A DNA stretch of 64,000 bases from Io17-Chloro-G2 sp034420695. Its GTDB lineage: Bacteria; Chloroflexota; Dehalococcoidia; Lucifugimonadales; UBA3495. The translations under genes and the position numbers were made by a program. Shown here one piece after another: positions 33,128-42,090 of this stretch. The notes beneath the pieces were generated by a model that made no database searches, was not told the origin of the DNA, and saw nothing but the letters and a program-made list of their open reading frames with translations. The stretch spans positions 1 to 64,000 of the forward strand of contig DAOULB010000010.1 in the NCBI GenBank assembly GCA_034420695.1, given 5' to 3'. The number at the start of each line of letters is the position of its first letter. The first letter of the stretch is position 1.

Positions 33128-34363
33128 ATGCCGAATACCCGCTATTCCAGCCCCGAAATCGAAGCCCTGAAAAACACCATCCGCGAAATCGTCAAGGACG
33201 AGTGTCTGCCATTGGAAGCCGAATACCTGGCTCACCCGCCCCAGGAGGACGAAGACGACGGCGGTCCCAGGGGAGTTGCCCAAGCCGTGCAGGGCATCGT
33301 CGGCAGCCTGAGCCCGGACAAGTGGGACCGGCTGACCCGTATTTCCAAGGAGACCGGCATCTACACCTGCTTCGTTCCCGAGGAATACGGCGGTGGCGGA
33401 ATGGGGGCTTTGGGCCACACCATGCTCGACGAGGAAGTCCACCGGAGCATTGTCCAGTTGCCTACCTCACCCGTACCCATGATGATGTTCGGCTCCTGCA
33501 CCCCCGAACAGGAGGAGAAATACCTCTACCCCTCAATCCAGGGCGACAAGTACTACGCCTTTGCCCAAACCGAACCCCAAGCCGGATCCGACCCCGGCGG
33601 CATGATGCAGACCCGCGCCGTGGCCGACGGCGACGAATGGGTGCTCAACGGCACCAAGATGTTCATTTCCGGTGGCGCCTCGGCGGACTTCCTCCTGGTG
33701 CAGGCGGTCACCGACCCGGGAAAACGCCAGCGCGGCGGCATCACCATGTTCGTCGTAGACAACCCCACCCCTGGCATGTCCTTCGAGCCCATCCGCATCT
33801 GGAGCACCCCCACCAAGGCCCACCAGCACTTCGTCCACTTGGACGACGTCAGGGTCCCCCAAACTCAAGTGCTCGGTCAGGTGGGTCAGGGCTTCACCCT
33901 GGGCCAGAAATGGCTGGTCCACCACGACCGGCTGCTGAGAGGTTCTATGGCCTTGGGCATCCTCACCAGAGCATTGGAGATGGCCTTGGAATGGGCCAAG
34001 CAGCGGGTCACCTACGGGCGCCCCATCGCCGACCGGCAAGCCATCCAGTGGATGCTGACCGACGTCTACATCGACATCATGAACCTCCGCGCCCTCACCC
34101 GAGAGACGGCCTTCAGGGCTGACGAGGGAGAGGATGTCAGGGTGGAAGCCTCCATGATCAAGTATTGCGCCGGCGAGTGGGGCTGGCGGAGCATCGATAA
34201 AATCATGCAGGTCTTCGGCGGGCTCGGAGAGTCCCTCGACCTCCCCATACCCCACTGGTACTTGCTGCTTCGTCACGCCCGAATCGGCGGTGGCACCTCC
34301 GAAATTCACAAATTCGTAATGGCCCGTGCCCTATTGGACGGGCGGGTGTCCTTCCAAGGTTAG
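33128..34363 (+). CDS. Acyl-CoA dehydrogenase family protein
   Basis: This is a 411-residue flavoprotein of the acyl-CoA dehydrogenase fold. Blocks include VPEEYGGGGMGALGHTML, FAQTEPQAGSDPGG (FAD/substrate contact), WVLNGTKMFISGGASADFLLV, RVTYGRPIADRQAIQWML and RIGGGTSEIHKFVMAR at the C-terminus. It would oxidise an acyl-CoA thioester with FAD and pass electrons to ETF. The substrate is unknown, and no beta-oxidation partners are adjacent. The ATG at 33128 has GAGG 5 nt upstream. It stands alone between divergent selA and a lipoprotein gene. Confidence 0.9.
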   Translation: MPNTRYSSPEIEALKNTIREIVKDECLPLEAEYLAHPPQEDEDDGGPRGVAQAVQGIVGSLSPDKWDRLTRISKETGIYTCFVPEEYGGGGMGALGHTMLDEEVHRSIVQLPTSPVPMMMFGSCTPEQEEKYLYPSIQGDKYYAFAQTEPQAGSDPGGMMQTRAVADGDEWVLNGTKMFISGGASADFLLVQAVTDPGKRQRGGITMFVVDNPTPGMSFEPIRIWSTPTKAHQHFVHLDDVRVPQTQVLGQVGQGFTLGQKWLVHHDRLLRGSMALGILTRALEMALEWAKQRVTYGRPIADRQAIQWMLTDVYIDIMNLRALTRETAFRADEGEDVRVEASMIKYCAGEWGWRSIDKIMQVFGGLGESLDLPIPHWYLLLRHARIGGGTSEIHKFVMARALLDGRVSFQG

Positions 34364-34499
34364 TGGGAACTCTTACGCCTCTGGCGACAAGGCCAATCCG
34401 GCTCCCGGTTCGTATATCCGCCACCAGTCCCTACCGGGAAGCCGGGAGAACCGGAACGCGAAATCTGGAATTCGCCGGGACCCGAATTTCCAACTTTTT

Positions 34500-34544
34500 G
34501 AAGCCGGAATCTACTGAAGCGGAATCTACTGAAGAAGGAACTCT
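34500..34544 (+). repeat. Short tandem repeat before the SIMPL lipoprotein gene
   Basis: GAAGCCGGAATCTACT is followed directly by GAAGCGGAATCTACT and by a partial GAAG-AAGGAACTCT that contains the ribosome site of the next gene. The unit is 15-16 nt. Confidence 0.7.
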
Positions 34545-35558
34545 ATGATGCCTAACAGGAAGACCATGCTGGCTACTCTCTTGGCCGTACTTAGCTTGGC
34601 CTTGCTGACCATGGCCTGCGCCATGTCCGCCCCCCGGGAAGACTCTCCGGAGCAGGCGGCCTCCCCTGCAGCAGCAGCCGCCGCTCCACTTCAACCGGAG
34701 GCGCCGGAACCCTCCGCCAAGCAAATCTCCGCCCCTGCCGGTGACCCAGCTCGCCAGCTTATGTCAGCCCCGTCAACTTCTCCCGCCCAAGAGGAGCCCT
34801 ACAGGGCCATACTGGTTACCGGCCAAGGAGAGGCTTCCGCCGCCCCGGACTTGGCTACCCTTTCCTTGGGGGTGGAAGCCTCCGGCCCCACCGTGCGGGA
34901 GGCTCGCGGCGTCGCCGCCGCTGCCATCCAGGACATGATGGACCTCTTGAAACAGCGCTCCGTTGCTGAAGAAGACATCCAGACCACCCGGCTGAACATC
35001 TACCCGAAGTACGGCACCCGGACAGTCACCCGGTGTCCGGGTCAAGAAGACGAGCCGGCCTCCTCCATCATGCCCAGGCAGGAAATTTCCATCGGCGTCA
35101 TGCCATCCAAGGATCCACCCAAGACCGAAGAGTGCATTACCGAACGTCAGTCGGTAATAACCGGCTATGAGGTGAACCACCAAGTCATCGTGAAGCTACG
35201 GGAGTTGGACACCGTAGGCGAAATCATCGACGAGGTAACCGATGCCGGCGGCGACCTCGCCAGGTTCGAAGGTATCAGTTTTTCCCTCGAAGACCCGGAG
35301 CCCCTTCAAGAGGAGGCCCTGAACCAGGCTATTTCCGATGCCCGGTCGAAGGCCGAACAGATGGCCGGCCAAGGTGGCGTCAGCCTGGGAGACCTTATTC
35401 GTCTGTCGGAAAGCTCCTCGCCCCCCGCTTCGCCCTACCTCGGCTTAGACCGTCAATTCGCCTTGGAATCGGCGGCTGCCAAGGCGGTGCCGACCACGGT
35501 AAGCGGCGGCTCCGTTACTGTCCATGCAACCGTGAGCGCCGTGTTCGATATAGAGTAG
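34545..35558 (+). CDS. SIMPL-domain (DUF541) lipoprotein
   Basis: This is a 337-residue exported lipoprotein. The signal MLATLLAVLSLALLTMAC ends with the lipidated cysteine at about 25 and is followed by an Ala/Pro-rich linker to about residue 85. The SIMPL domain starts at ILVTGQGEASAAPDLATLSLGVE and has the usual helix DMMDLLKQ, SVAEEDIQTTRLNIYP and a conserved end A-KAEQMAGQGGVSLGDLI. An insertion with paired cysteines (RCPGQEDEP to ECITERQ) could form a disulfide. The family is thought to act in the envelope under stress, but the function is not established. ATG codons at 34545 and 34548 are both possible. Confidence 0.88.
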   Translation: MMPNRKTMLATLLAVLSLALLTMACAMSAPREDSPEQAASPAAAAAAPLQPEAPEPSAKQISAPAGDPARQLMSAPSTSPAQEEPYRAILVTGQGEASAAPDLATLSLGVEASGPTVREARGVAAAAIQDMMDLLKQRSVAEEDIQTTRLNIYPKYGTRTVTRCPGQEDEPASSIMPRQEISIGVMPSKDPPKTEECITERQSVITGYEVNHQVIVKLRELDTVGEIIDEVTDAGGDLARFEGISFSLEDPEPLQEEALNQAISDARSKAEQMAGQGGVSLGDLIRLSESSSPPASPYLGLDRQFALESAAAKAVPTTVSGGSVTVHATVSAVFDIE

Positions 35559-35614
35559 CCGCGCCTCCAGGGCACTGCGCACCCGTCGCTCATTTGGAGC
35601 CTGTGAAACCGGCC

Positions 35615-35643
35615 TTGCGATCGAACGGAGGGGTTGTTAGAAT
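35615..35643 (+). promoter_or_regulatory. Promoter of the riboflavin operon
   Basis: TTGCGA (35615-35620), a 17-nt spacer and TAGAAT (35638-35643) with an extended TG (TGTTAGAAT) form a good sigma-70-type promoter. RNA would start near 35650. The leader shows no FMN riboswitch sequence. Confidence 0.7.
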
Positions 35644-35762
35644 CTGAATTGGCTTATCAACGCCCCTGATAATAATGCTCGTATAACATGCCTGTTGGCG
35701 ATAGCATAACAAGACCAATCCTGGGCTACGCCGGGCAGTCTCTCGGCGCCGAACTTGCTCCG

Positions 35763-36908
35763 ATGCAACGTTCCTTTCAGTTGGCCCGGGGCGCCCTCGG
35801 TTCCACCAGCCCCAATCCGGCTGTTGGAGCCGTGGTAGTCCGGGACGGCAGGGTAGTCGGCGAGGGTTGCACCCAGCCGCCGGGAGGCCCTCACGCCGAA
35901 ATTGGTGCCCTCCGCCAAGCGGGAGAGCTTGCCCGTGGTGCCGATCTTTACACTACGCTGGAGCCTTGCTGCACCTACGGAAGGACTCCTCCTTGCACCG
36001 GCGCCATTATTTCTGCCGGCGTCGGGCGGGTTTTCGTAGCGGCGAGGGACCCCAACCCGCTCGTGTGTGGCCGCGGATGCCGGGAACTGGTTGATGCCGG
36101 AATACCCGTAGAGCATTCCCAAGGCAGCGAGGCCGAGGACGCCGAGGAGTTTTACCGGGCCTTTGCTAAACACATCAACGCCGGTTTGCCTTATGTGACC
36201 GCCAAGTTTGCTATGAGTCTTGACGGAAAGATAGCAGCCCACACCGGTGACTCTAAGTGGGTAACCGGTCCGGTTGCCAGGACGCTGGTCCAGGAACTTC
36301 GCCGGGAATGCGACGCCATCCTCGCCGGCGTCAACACCGTCTTGGCCGACGACCCTCAACTGACCGCCCGTGACCCTTCCGGCAATGACCTCCCCCGGCA
36401 ACCCCTGCGGGTGGTGCTCGACAGCCGTTGCAGGACGCCTTCCGCCGCCAGGATATTTTCAGGGCCGGGCAAACCCCTTATCGCCACAACCTCCAACGCT
36501 CCCGCCGCCGCAAGACTTGCCCTGGAGGCCGCCGGAGCCGAAATCTTTGTGACAAGCCCTTCTCCCCATTCCGTGGTGGACATCCATCCCGTATTGAAAG
36601 AACTGGGCCGCTTGGGCGTCGTCAACCTGCTGGTTGAAGGCGGTGGGGCCGTGCTGGGGACGCTGTTTGACCAAGGCTTGGTTGACCGGGTTAAGGCCTT
36701 CCTAGCCCCTGTGATTATAGGCGGCCGGGAAGCCGCTTCTCCGGTGGCCGGTACTGGCGTGGCCTCTATGGCCGCGGCCTGGAGCTTGGAAAAAGCCCGA
36801 ATTGAGCAGGTAGGCCCCGACTGGCTCATCAGCGGCTATCCTGTTTCCAGCCGTGCCCGCGATGCGTCCGCAGGAAAGGCGAATGACGGCACCGGGGAAG
36901 GAGGCTGA
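35763..36908 (+). CDS. ribD: Bifunctional riboflavin deaminase-reductase RibD
   Basis: This is a 381-residue protein with an N-terminal deaminase domain (GGPHAEIGAL and LEPCCTYGRTPPCTGAII, which hold zinc) and a C-terminal pyrimidine reductase domain (TAKFAMSLDGKIA, ILAGVNTVLADDP, LLVEGGGAVLGT). It carries out two successive steps of riboflavin synthesis from the GTP-derived pyrimidine. The start at MQRSFQLARGAL (35763) matches the family. An upstream in-frame ATG at 35688 also has no ribosome site. It is the first of three rib genes, with the next starting 3 nt after its stop. Confidence 0.92.
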   Translation: MQRSFQLARGALGSTSPNPAVGAVVVRDGRVVGEGCTQPPGGPHAEIGALRQAGELARGADLYTTLEPCCTYGRTPPCTGAIISAGVGRVFVAARDPNPLVCGRGCRELVDAGIPVEHSQGSEAEDAEEFYRAFAKHINAGLPYVTAKFAMSLDGKIAAHTGDSKWVTGPVARTLVQELRRECDAILAGVNTVLADDPQLTARDPSGNDLPRQPLRVVLDSRCRTPSAARIFSGPGKPLIATTSNAPAAARLALEAAGAEIFVTSPSPHSVVDIHPVLKELGRLGVVNLLVEGGGAVLGTLFDQGLVDRVKAFLAPVIIGGREAASPVAGTGVASMAAAWSLEKARIEQVGPDWLISGYPVSSRARDASAGKANDGTGEGG

Positions 36909-36911
36909 ACC

Positions 36912-37523
36912 TTGTTTACCGGCATTGTCGAAGAAGTCGGCCGGATCATGCAGGTCGAACCCAGTAAACTGACCATCGACGCTTCTTTGGTCACTGACGG
37001 GTTGAACCTGGGCGACAGCGTCTGTATCAACGGGGCCTGCCTCACCGTAGTCTCCTTCGCTGGCCAGGCCTTTAGCGTCGAACTGTCTCCCGAAACCCTC
37101 AGGCGCACCGCTTTAGGGGGCCTGAGAGCCGGCGGGGTGGTGAACTTGGAACGCGCCCTTTCCGCCGATGGTCGCTTGGGCGGCCACATCGTCCAAGGCC
37201 ATGCCGACGGAACCGGCAGGGTCACTTCCCTCAGACCCGAAGAGGATTGCGTCATCGTGCGCGTGCGGGCCCCAAAACGCCTGATGCCCTACATCGTTGA
37301 GAAGGGTTTCATTGCAATTGACGGTATAAGTCTGACCGTGGTAAAAAAGGGTTCTTCCTCCTTCACCCTGTCGGTGATCCCTTACACGCTGCGAAACACC
37401 AACTTGGAAGCCATTCAAGTCGGAGACAGGGTAAACTTGGAAGTGGACATCCTGGCCAAGTACGTGGAAAGTCTTCTTGCCGCCCAGCAGGAAGGCCGGT
37501 CATCCGGGAAACCGGTAGTTTAA
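36912..37523 (+). CDS. ribE: Riboflavin synthase alpha chain
   Basis: This is a 203-residue protein with two lumazine-binding repeats. The first begins FTGIVEEVGRIMQVE and the second HIVQGHADGTGRV. VCINGACLTVV and AIDGISLTVV are the repeated substrate-binding turns. It dismutates two lumazine molecules into riboflavin. The start is TTG at 36912 with GGAGG about 8 nt upstream, just past the ribD stop. Confidence 0.93.
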   Translation: MFTGIVEEVGRIMQVEPSKLTIDASLVTDGLNLGDSVCINGACLTVVSFAGQAFSVELSPETLRRTALGGLRAGGVVNLERALSADGRLGGHIVQGHADGTGRVTSLRPEEDCVIVRVRAPKRLMPYIVEKGFIAIDGISLTVVKKGSSSFTLSVIPYTLRNTNLEAIQVGDRVNLEVDILAKYVESLLAAQQEGRSSGKPVV

Positions 37524-37533
37524 GGACGGGAAT

Positions 37534-38739
37534 ATGCCTCTGTGCAGCCTCGAAGAAGCCCTGGACGACCTCAGAGCAGGTAAGCTCTTGATTGTGGTCG
37601 ACGACGAGAAGCGGGAAAACGAGGGCGACCTCGTTATGCCCGCCGAAATGGTGACTCCCGAGGCTGTCAACTTCATTACCACCTACGCCCGCGGTTTGGT
37701 CTGCATGCCAATGCTGGGTGAGCGGCTTGACGAACTCGACATGCCCCTCATGATCGGCAAGAATGCCGCCAATAAGAACCAGACCGCCTTCACCGTTTCA
37801 GTGGACTACAAGAACGGGACTACCACCGGGATTTCCGCTTTCGACCGGGCCGCCACCATCCTGGCCTTGGTCGACCCAGCTACCAAGGCCAGCGACTTCA
37901 ATCAGCCCGGCCACCTCTTCCCCCTCCGGTACCATCCTGGCGGCGTCCTCGCCCGCCCCGGCCATACCGAGGCCATCATCGACCTGTGCAACCTGATGGA
38001 CATGTACCCCGCTGGCATCGTCTGCGAAATCATGAACGATGACGGCACCATGGCCCGCATGGACTCCTTGGAAGAATTCGCCGCGTTCCACCAGCTCAAG
38101 ATTCTAAGCATCGCCCAGATAGTCGCCCACCGCCGCCGCAACGAAAAACTCATCGAGCGGGTGGCCGAAGCCCGGTTGCCCACCAAATATGGTGAGTTCA
38201 AGGCAATGGCCTATCGCAGCCCCACCGAACCTGGCGAACACATCGCCTTGACCCTTGGAGACTGGGACCCCGACAGCCCGGTGCTTACCAGGATACACAG
38301 CGAGTGCTTGACCGGCGACGTGTTCGGCAGCTTGCGCTGCGATTGCGGCGAGCAGATGCACTTGTCCTTGAGGATTCTGGGCGACGCCGGCGCCGGGGTG
38401 TTCCTGTATATGCGGCAAGAGGGCAGGGGCATCGGACTGCACAACAAAATCAAGGCCTACTCCCTGCAAGACACCGGCCTTGACACGGTGGAAGCCAACC
38501 ACTCCCTCGGCTTCGACGCCGACATGCGCCACTACGGAATTGGCGCCCAGATTCTTCTGGACCTCGGGGTCAAGAAAGTGAAACTGCTAACCAACAACCC
38601 CACCAAGATGATCGGCCTCTCCGGCTTCGACCTGGAAATTGTGGAACGGGTGCCCGTCGAAATCGAAGTCAACGCCGAAAACCGGGACTACCTGCGCACC
38701 AAGAGGGCCAAGTTAGGCCACATTCTGGGTAACTGCTAG
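37534..38739 (+). CDS. ribBA: Bifunctional DHBP synthase / GTP cyclohydrolase II
   Basis: This is a 401-residue fusion. The N-terminal 200 residues are 3,4-dihydroxy-2-butanone-4-phosphate synthase (VVDDEKRENEGDL, RPGHTEAIIDLC). The C-terminal half is GTP cyclohydrolase II (RIHSECLTGDVFGSLRCDCG with the zinc cysteines, YMRQEGRGIGL). It makes both precursors of riboflavin. It follows ribE by 10 nt. Lumazine synthase (ribH), commonly next in such operons, does not follow; the operon ends in the hairpin at 38818. Confidence 0.95.
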   Translation: MPLCSLEEALDDLRAGKLLIVVDDEKRENEGDLVMPAEMVTPEAVNFITTYARGLVCMPMLGERLDELDMPLMIGKNAANKNQTAFTVSVDYKNGTTTGISAFDRAATILALVDPATKASDFNQPGHLFPLRYHPGGVLARPGHTEAIIDLCNLMDMYPAGIVCEIMNDDGTMARMDSLEEFAAFHQLKILSIAQIVAHRRRNEKLIERVAEARLPTKYGEFKAMAYRSPTEPGEHIALTLGDWDPDSPVLTRIHSECLTGDVFGSLRCDCGEQMHLSLRILGDAGAGVFLYMRQEGRGIGLHNKIKAYSLQDTGLDTVEANHSLGFDADMRHYGIGAQILLDLGVKKVKLLTNNPTKMIGLSGFDLEIVERVPVEIEVNAENRDYLRTKRAKLGHILGNC

Positions 38740-38817
38740 GCTGGTTACACTAAGCTGGAAGGCCTGAGCAAGAGCCCGCAATCCCTAACAGGCAACCGGC
38801 AATAGGCTAATCAACAA

Positions 38818-38840
38818 GGGGGCGCGGAATCCCGCGCCCC
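38818..38840. terminator. Bidirectional terminator between ribBA and prfB
   Basis: GGGGCGCGG and CCGCGCCCC form a perfect 9-bp stem with a 4-nt loop. TATTTGTTG follows on the plus strand and CTTGTTG on the minus strand. It lies just at the prfB stop codon and serves convergent transcripts. Confidence 0.75.
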
Positions 38841-39944
38841 TATTTGTTGCCCACCCTGGAAAGCAAATAGGCCTCGATGAACCCTGCCAGATCCCCGTCC
38901 AGCACCGCGTCGGGGTTGGTGCTCTGGTAGTCCGTCCTGTGGTCCTTGACCGACTTGTACGGGTGCAGCACGTAGCTCCTTATCTGGTTGCCCCACTCCG
39001 GTGACGGGCGCTCCCCTCGCAGCCTCGCCGCCTCCTCCGCCCTCTCTTCATTCCTCTTGGCCAAGAGCTTGGACTTGAGAATCCGCATGGCGAATTCCCG
39101 GTTCTGGTGTTGCGAGCGCTCATTTTGGCAGCTGATAACTATGCCGGTGGGTATATGGGTCAGGCGCACCGCGGAGGCCACCTTCTGCACGTTCTGGCCC
39201 CCCGGCCCGCTGGACCTGAAGAACTCGACCTTAATGTCCTCCGGCCGGACGGTTATTTCCGTGTCTTCTTCCTCAGCCGTCGGCAGCACCTCTACCGACG
39301 CAAACGAGGTGTGGCGGCGGAAATCCGGGTCGAAGGGAGATATCCTCACCAAGCGGTGCACTCCCACCTCAGACCCCAAGTAGCCGTAGGCCAGTGCCCC
39401 GCCTATCTCCAGGGTGCCTGACCTGATCCCTGCCTCATCGCCGTACGACATGTCCATCACTTGGACCGCCCTGTTTTCAGACTCGGCCCAACGGGCGTAC
39501 ATCCGCAGCAGCATTTCAGCCCAGTCGTGGGAGTCGGTGCCCCCCGCCCCGGCTTGAATCGAAACTATGGCGCTGCGGTCGTCGTAATCTCCGGAAAGGG
39601 TCAGGTTGATTTCTTCCCGGTCCAGCGCCTGCCCTATGTCCAAGGCTTCCTGGGCCAGCAGTTCCTCGATGGAGAAATCCCCCTCTTCAAGGGCCAGTTC
39701 CATCAGTTCCTGGGCCGAATCCGCCCTGGACCGCAGCCCGCTCCAAGTCTCAACCATCTCATTGAGACGGGCAAGTTGTCTCATCTTCTGCTGGGCTAGG
39801 CGGGAATCGTCCCAGAATGTGGGGTCTGCCGCTTCCTTTTCCAAAGCGGCTATTGCTGCTTCTTTCTGAGGAAGGTCAAAGACGCAGGGCAACCGAGTCT
39901 ATCTTTCCACACATGCCCTCGATCTTTTGCTTCAGGTCCTCCAT
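38840..39944 (-). CDS. prfB: Peptide chain release factor 2 with programmed +1 frameshift
   Basis: RF2 terminates translation at UGA and UAA. The gene starts at ATG 39944 (AGGAAG upstream) and reads 22 codons MEDLKQKIEGMCGKIDSVAL-R-L to an in-frame TGA at 39876-39878. A +1 slip on CTT-TGA-C moves to GAC at 39877 and continues LPQKEAAIAAL to the TAG at 38840, giving about 367 residues, the normal RF2 length. The main frame contains the SPF tripeptide (RISPFDPDF) that reads UGA and the catalytic GGQ in SSGPGGQNVQK. The frameshift site is the classical autoregulatory signal; a strong upstream Shine-Dalgarno-like stimulator is not evident. An extended -10 lies at 40011. Confidence 0.93.
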
Positions 39945-40247
39945 GCGCTTCCTTTCCTCTCCTGGACACTGGACAGTTGTAGTCCACCCTGAAAATCTTT
40001 ACGGATTTGCATTATAGCATTCCCACAGGCTTGACTACCCGTTCACATCAGCGACGAAAATCGAAGAAAGCCTGCCGGGCTTCCCTGGGGAACCATGCAT
40101 TTCAACACCAGCCAAGTCAGCCCCATACACAATCGCCATCGTCGGCTCCCTTCTCCCCTACCGAGCGCAGGCTCTGCCGCGGAGTATAATTGACCTGACC
40201 CATATTCCACCTGCGCCAATCTCCCCACCCTTTAAACGGAAGGAATC
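39945..40247. other. Divergent spacer between prfB and thrS
   Basis: The spacer contains the prfB extended -10 (40011-40019) and a TATAAT at 40185-40190 on the plus strand that may belong to thrS but has no good -35. No T-box leader motif is present for thrS. No other gene is seen. Confidence 0.6.
40011..40019 (-). promoter_or_regulatory. Extended -10 promoter of prfB
   Basis: TGCTATAAT on the minus strand is a perfect extended -10. RNA would begin near 40004, leaving about 60 nt before the ATG at 39944. Confidence 0.6.
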
Positions 40248-42002
40248 ATGCTAGACCACGGAACTTTGGAGACCGGAGCGGTAAGCGACGCTCAAGCCCT
40301 CTTGCACCGCATGCGCCATTCTACTGCCCACGTCATGGCCGGAGCAGTCCTGAAGCTGTTCCCGGAAGCCAAGATGGGCATTGGGCCGCCCACCCAAGAC
40401 GGTTTCTACTACGACTTCGACGTGTCCCGCCCCTTCACTCCCGAGGACTTGGACCAGATTCAAACCTTGATGGAACAGGCCATCGCCGACGCTCACCCCT
40501 TCCTCCGGGAAGAGCTCTCCCGTGAGGAAGCGGAAAAGCTCTTCGCCGACCAGCCCTACAAGCTGGAAATAATCCGCGACCTCCCCGACGCTGACACCCT
40601 GTCCATCTACCGGCACGGCAACTTTGTGGACCTCTGCCAGGGACCTCACCTCGAAGGCACCGGCCAGATCCCGGCCATGAAGCTCCTGAGCGTCGCCGGC
40701 GCCTACTGGCGGGGCAGCGAACAGCGCCCGATGCTCCAGCGCATTTACGGCACCGCCTTCCCCAGCCAAGACGAACTGGACCAGCACCTGGCCCGGCTGG
40801 AAGAAGCCGAAAGAAGGGACCACCGCACCCTGGCCCGCCAGTTGGACCTGTACACCGTCCACGACGAAATCGGCCCCGGCCTCATCCTCTGGCACCCCAA
40901 GGGAGGCCTGGTCCGCACCCTCATCGAGGACTACTGGCGGGACCTCCACTACAGCCACGGCTACGACATCGTCTACTCGCCCCATATCGGGCGGGCCAAC
41001 CTGTGGCAGACCAGTGGGCACCTCGACTTCTACCGCGACGCCATGTACGCACCGCTGGAGGTCGATGAGCAGGAATACTTCCTGAAGCCTATGAACTGCC
41101 CCTTCCATATTAAAATATTCCAGTCGGCCCTCCGCAGCTACCGGGAGTTGCCTCTCCGGTTGGCGGAACTCGGCACGGTGTACCGCTACGAACGGAGCGG
41201 GGTGCTCCACGGGTTGATGCGGGTGCGCGGCTTCACCCAGGACGACGCCCATATCTTCTGCCGTCCCGAACAGGTCGAAACCGAGGTCGGAGGAGTCCTG
41301 GACCTGACCTTCGAACTGCTGGACGCCTTCGGCTTCGAAGACTACTCCATCTCCCTCTCCACCAGGCCGGAAAAGTCTGTGGGAGATACCGCCATGTGGG
41401 AGCACGCCACCGCTTCCCTTCAGAGCGCCCTGGAACAGCGCCGCCTTCCCTACGAAGAAGACCCGGGCGGGGGCGCCTTCTACGGCCCCAAGATAGACAT
41501 CAAGATTACCGACGCTTTGGGCAGGGCCTGGCAGTGCACCACCGTCCAGTTCGACTTCAATCTCCCGGAACGGTTCGACCTCACCTTCCAGGACTCCCAA
41601 GGCAACCGCAGCCGCCCATACATGGTCCACCGCGCCATCCTGGGCTCCATGGAACGCTTTCTGGGGGTGCTGGTAGAGCATTATGCCGGTGCATTCCCGC
41701 TGTGGCTGGCACCGGTCCAAGCCATGGTCATTCCCATCGCCGACCGGCACTTGGAATACGCCGGGAAAGTGAAGGCGGAGCTGGCCGGGGCGGGCTTTCG
41801 GGTGGACGTCGACGACCGCGGCGAACGAATGAACCTGAAGATACGCAACGCCCAACTCCAGAAAATACCCTACATGCTGGTAGTGGGCGACCGTGAGGCC
41901 GAGGCCGGAGCGGTGGCGGTGCGCCGCCGCGACGGTGAAGACCTCGGCGCCATGCCGCTGGCCGACTTCCAAGTGAAGCTAAAAGAAGAGGCGGAACGGT
42001 AG
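40248..42002 (+). CDS. thrS: Threonyl-tRNA synthetase without TGS domain
   Basis: This is a 584-residue class II synthetase. The N-terminal editing domain has RHSTAHVMAGAV with the paired histidines and the later DLCQGPH. The catalytic core has MNCPFHIKIF (zinc cysteine), YRYERSGVLHGLMRVRGFTQDDAHIF (motif 2), GAFYGPKIDIKI and the motif 3 HRAILGSMERFLG. A C-terminal anticodon-binding domain follows. The protein is about 55 residues shorter than the E. coli enzyme because the N-terminal TGS domain is absent. GGAAGGA stands just before the ATG. It charges tRNA(Thr). Confidence 0.95.
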   Translation: MLDHGTLETGAVSDAQALLHRMRHSTAHVMAGAVLKLFPEAKMGIGPPTQDGFYYDFDVSRPFTPEDLDQIQTLMEQAIADAHPFLREELSREEAEKLFADQPYKLEIIRDLPDADTLSIYRHGNFVDLCQGPHLEGTGQIPAMKLLSVAGAYWRGSEQRPMLQRIYGTAFPSQDELDQHLARLEEAERRDHRTLARQLDLYTVHDEIGPGLILWHPKGGLVRTLIEDYWRDLHYSHGYDIVYSPHIGRANLWQTSGHLDFYRDAMYAPLEVDEQEYFLKPMNCPFHIKIFQSALRSYRELPLRLAELGTVYRYERSGVLHGLMRVRGFTQDDAHIFCRPEQVETEVGGVLDLTFELLDAFGFEDYSISLSTRPEKSVGDTAMWEHATASLQSALEQRRLPYEEDPGGGAFYGPKIDIKITDALGRAWQCTTVQFDFNLPERFDLTFQDSQGNRSRPYMVHRAILGSMERFLGVLVEHYAGAFPLWLAPVQAMVIPIADRHLEYAGKVKAELAGAGFRVDVDDRGERMNLKIRNAQLQKIPYMLVVGDREAEAGAVAVRRRDGEDLGAMPLADFQVKLKEEAER

Positions 42003-42090
42003 AATTCCACCATTCCGCCTCAACATCAGGCCGGCGCACTGGTTTACGGCTGTCTTTGTAGGCCCACATGTGGGGCCCCGTCGTGATCGG

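Noticed and set aside
35644..35762. FMN riboswitch before ribD
   Set aside because: The conserved AGGGGCAG...GACCGGCGGT blocks are not present.
39876..39878. prfB start at an internal codon after the TGA
   Set aside because: The upstream 22 codons have a good ribosome site and match the RF2 N-terminus, and CTTTGAC is the known recoding signal.
39985..39992. T-box-like AGGGTGG on the minus strand near prfB
   Set aside because: It is on the wrong strand for thrS and no further T-box features are present.
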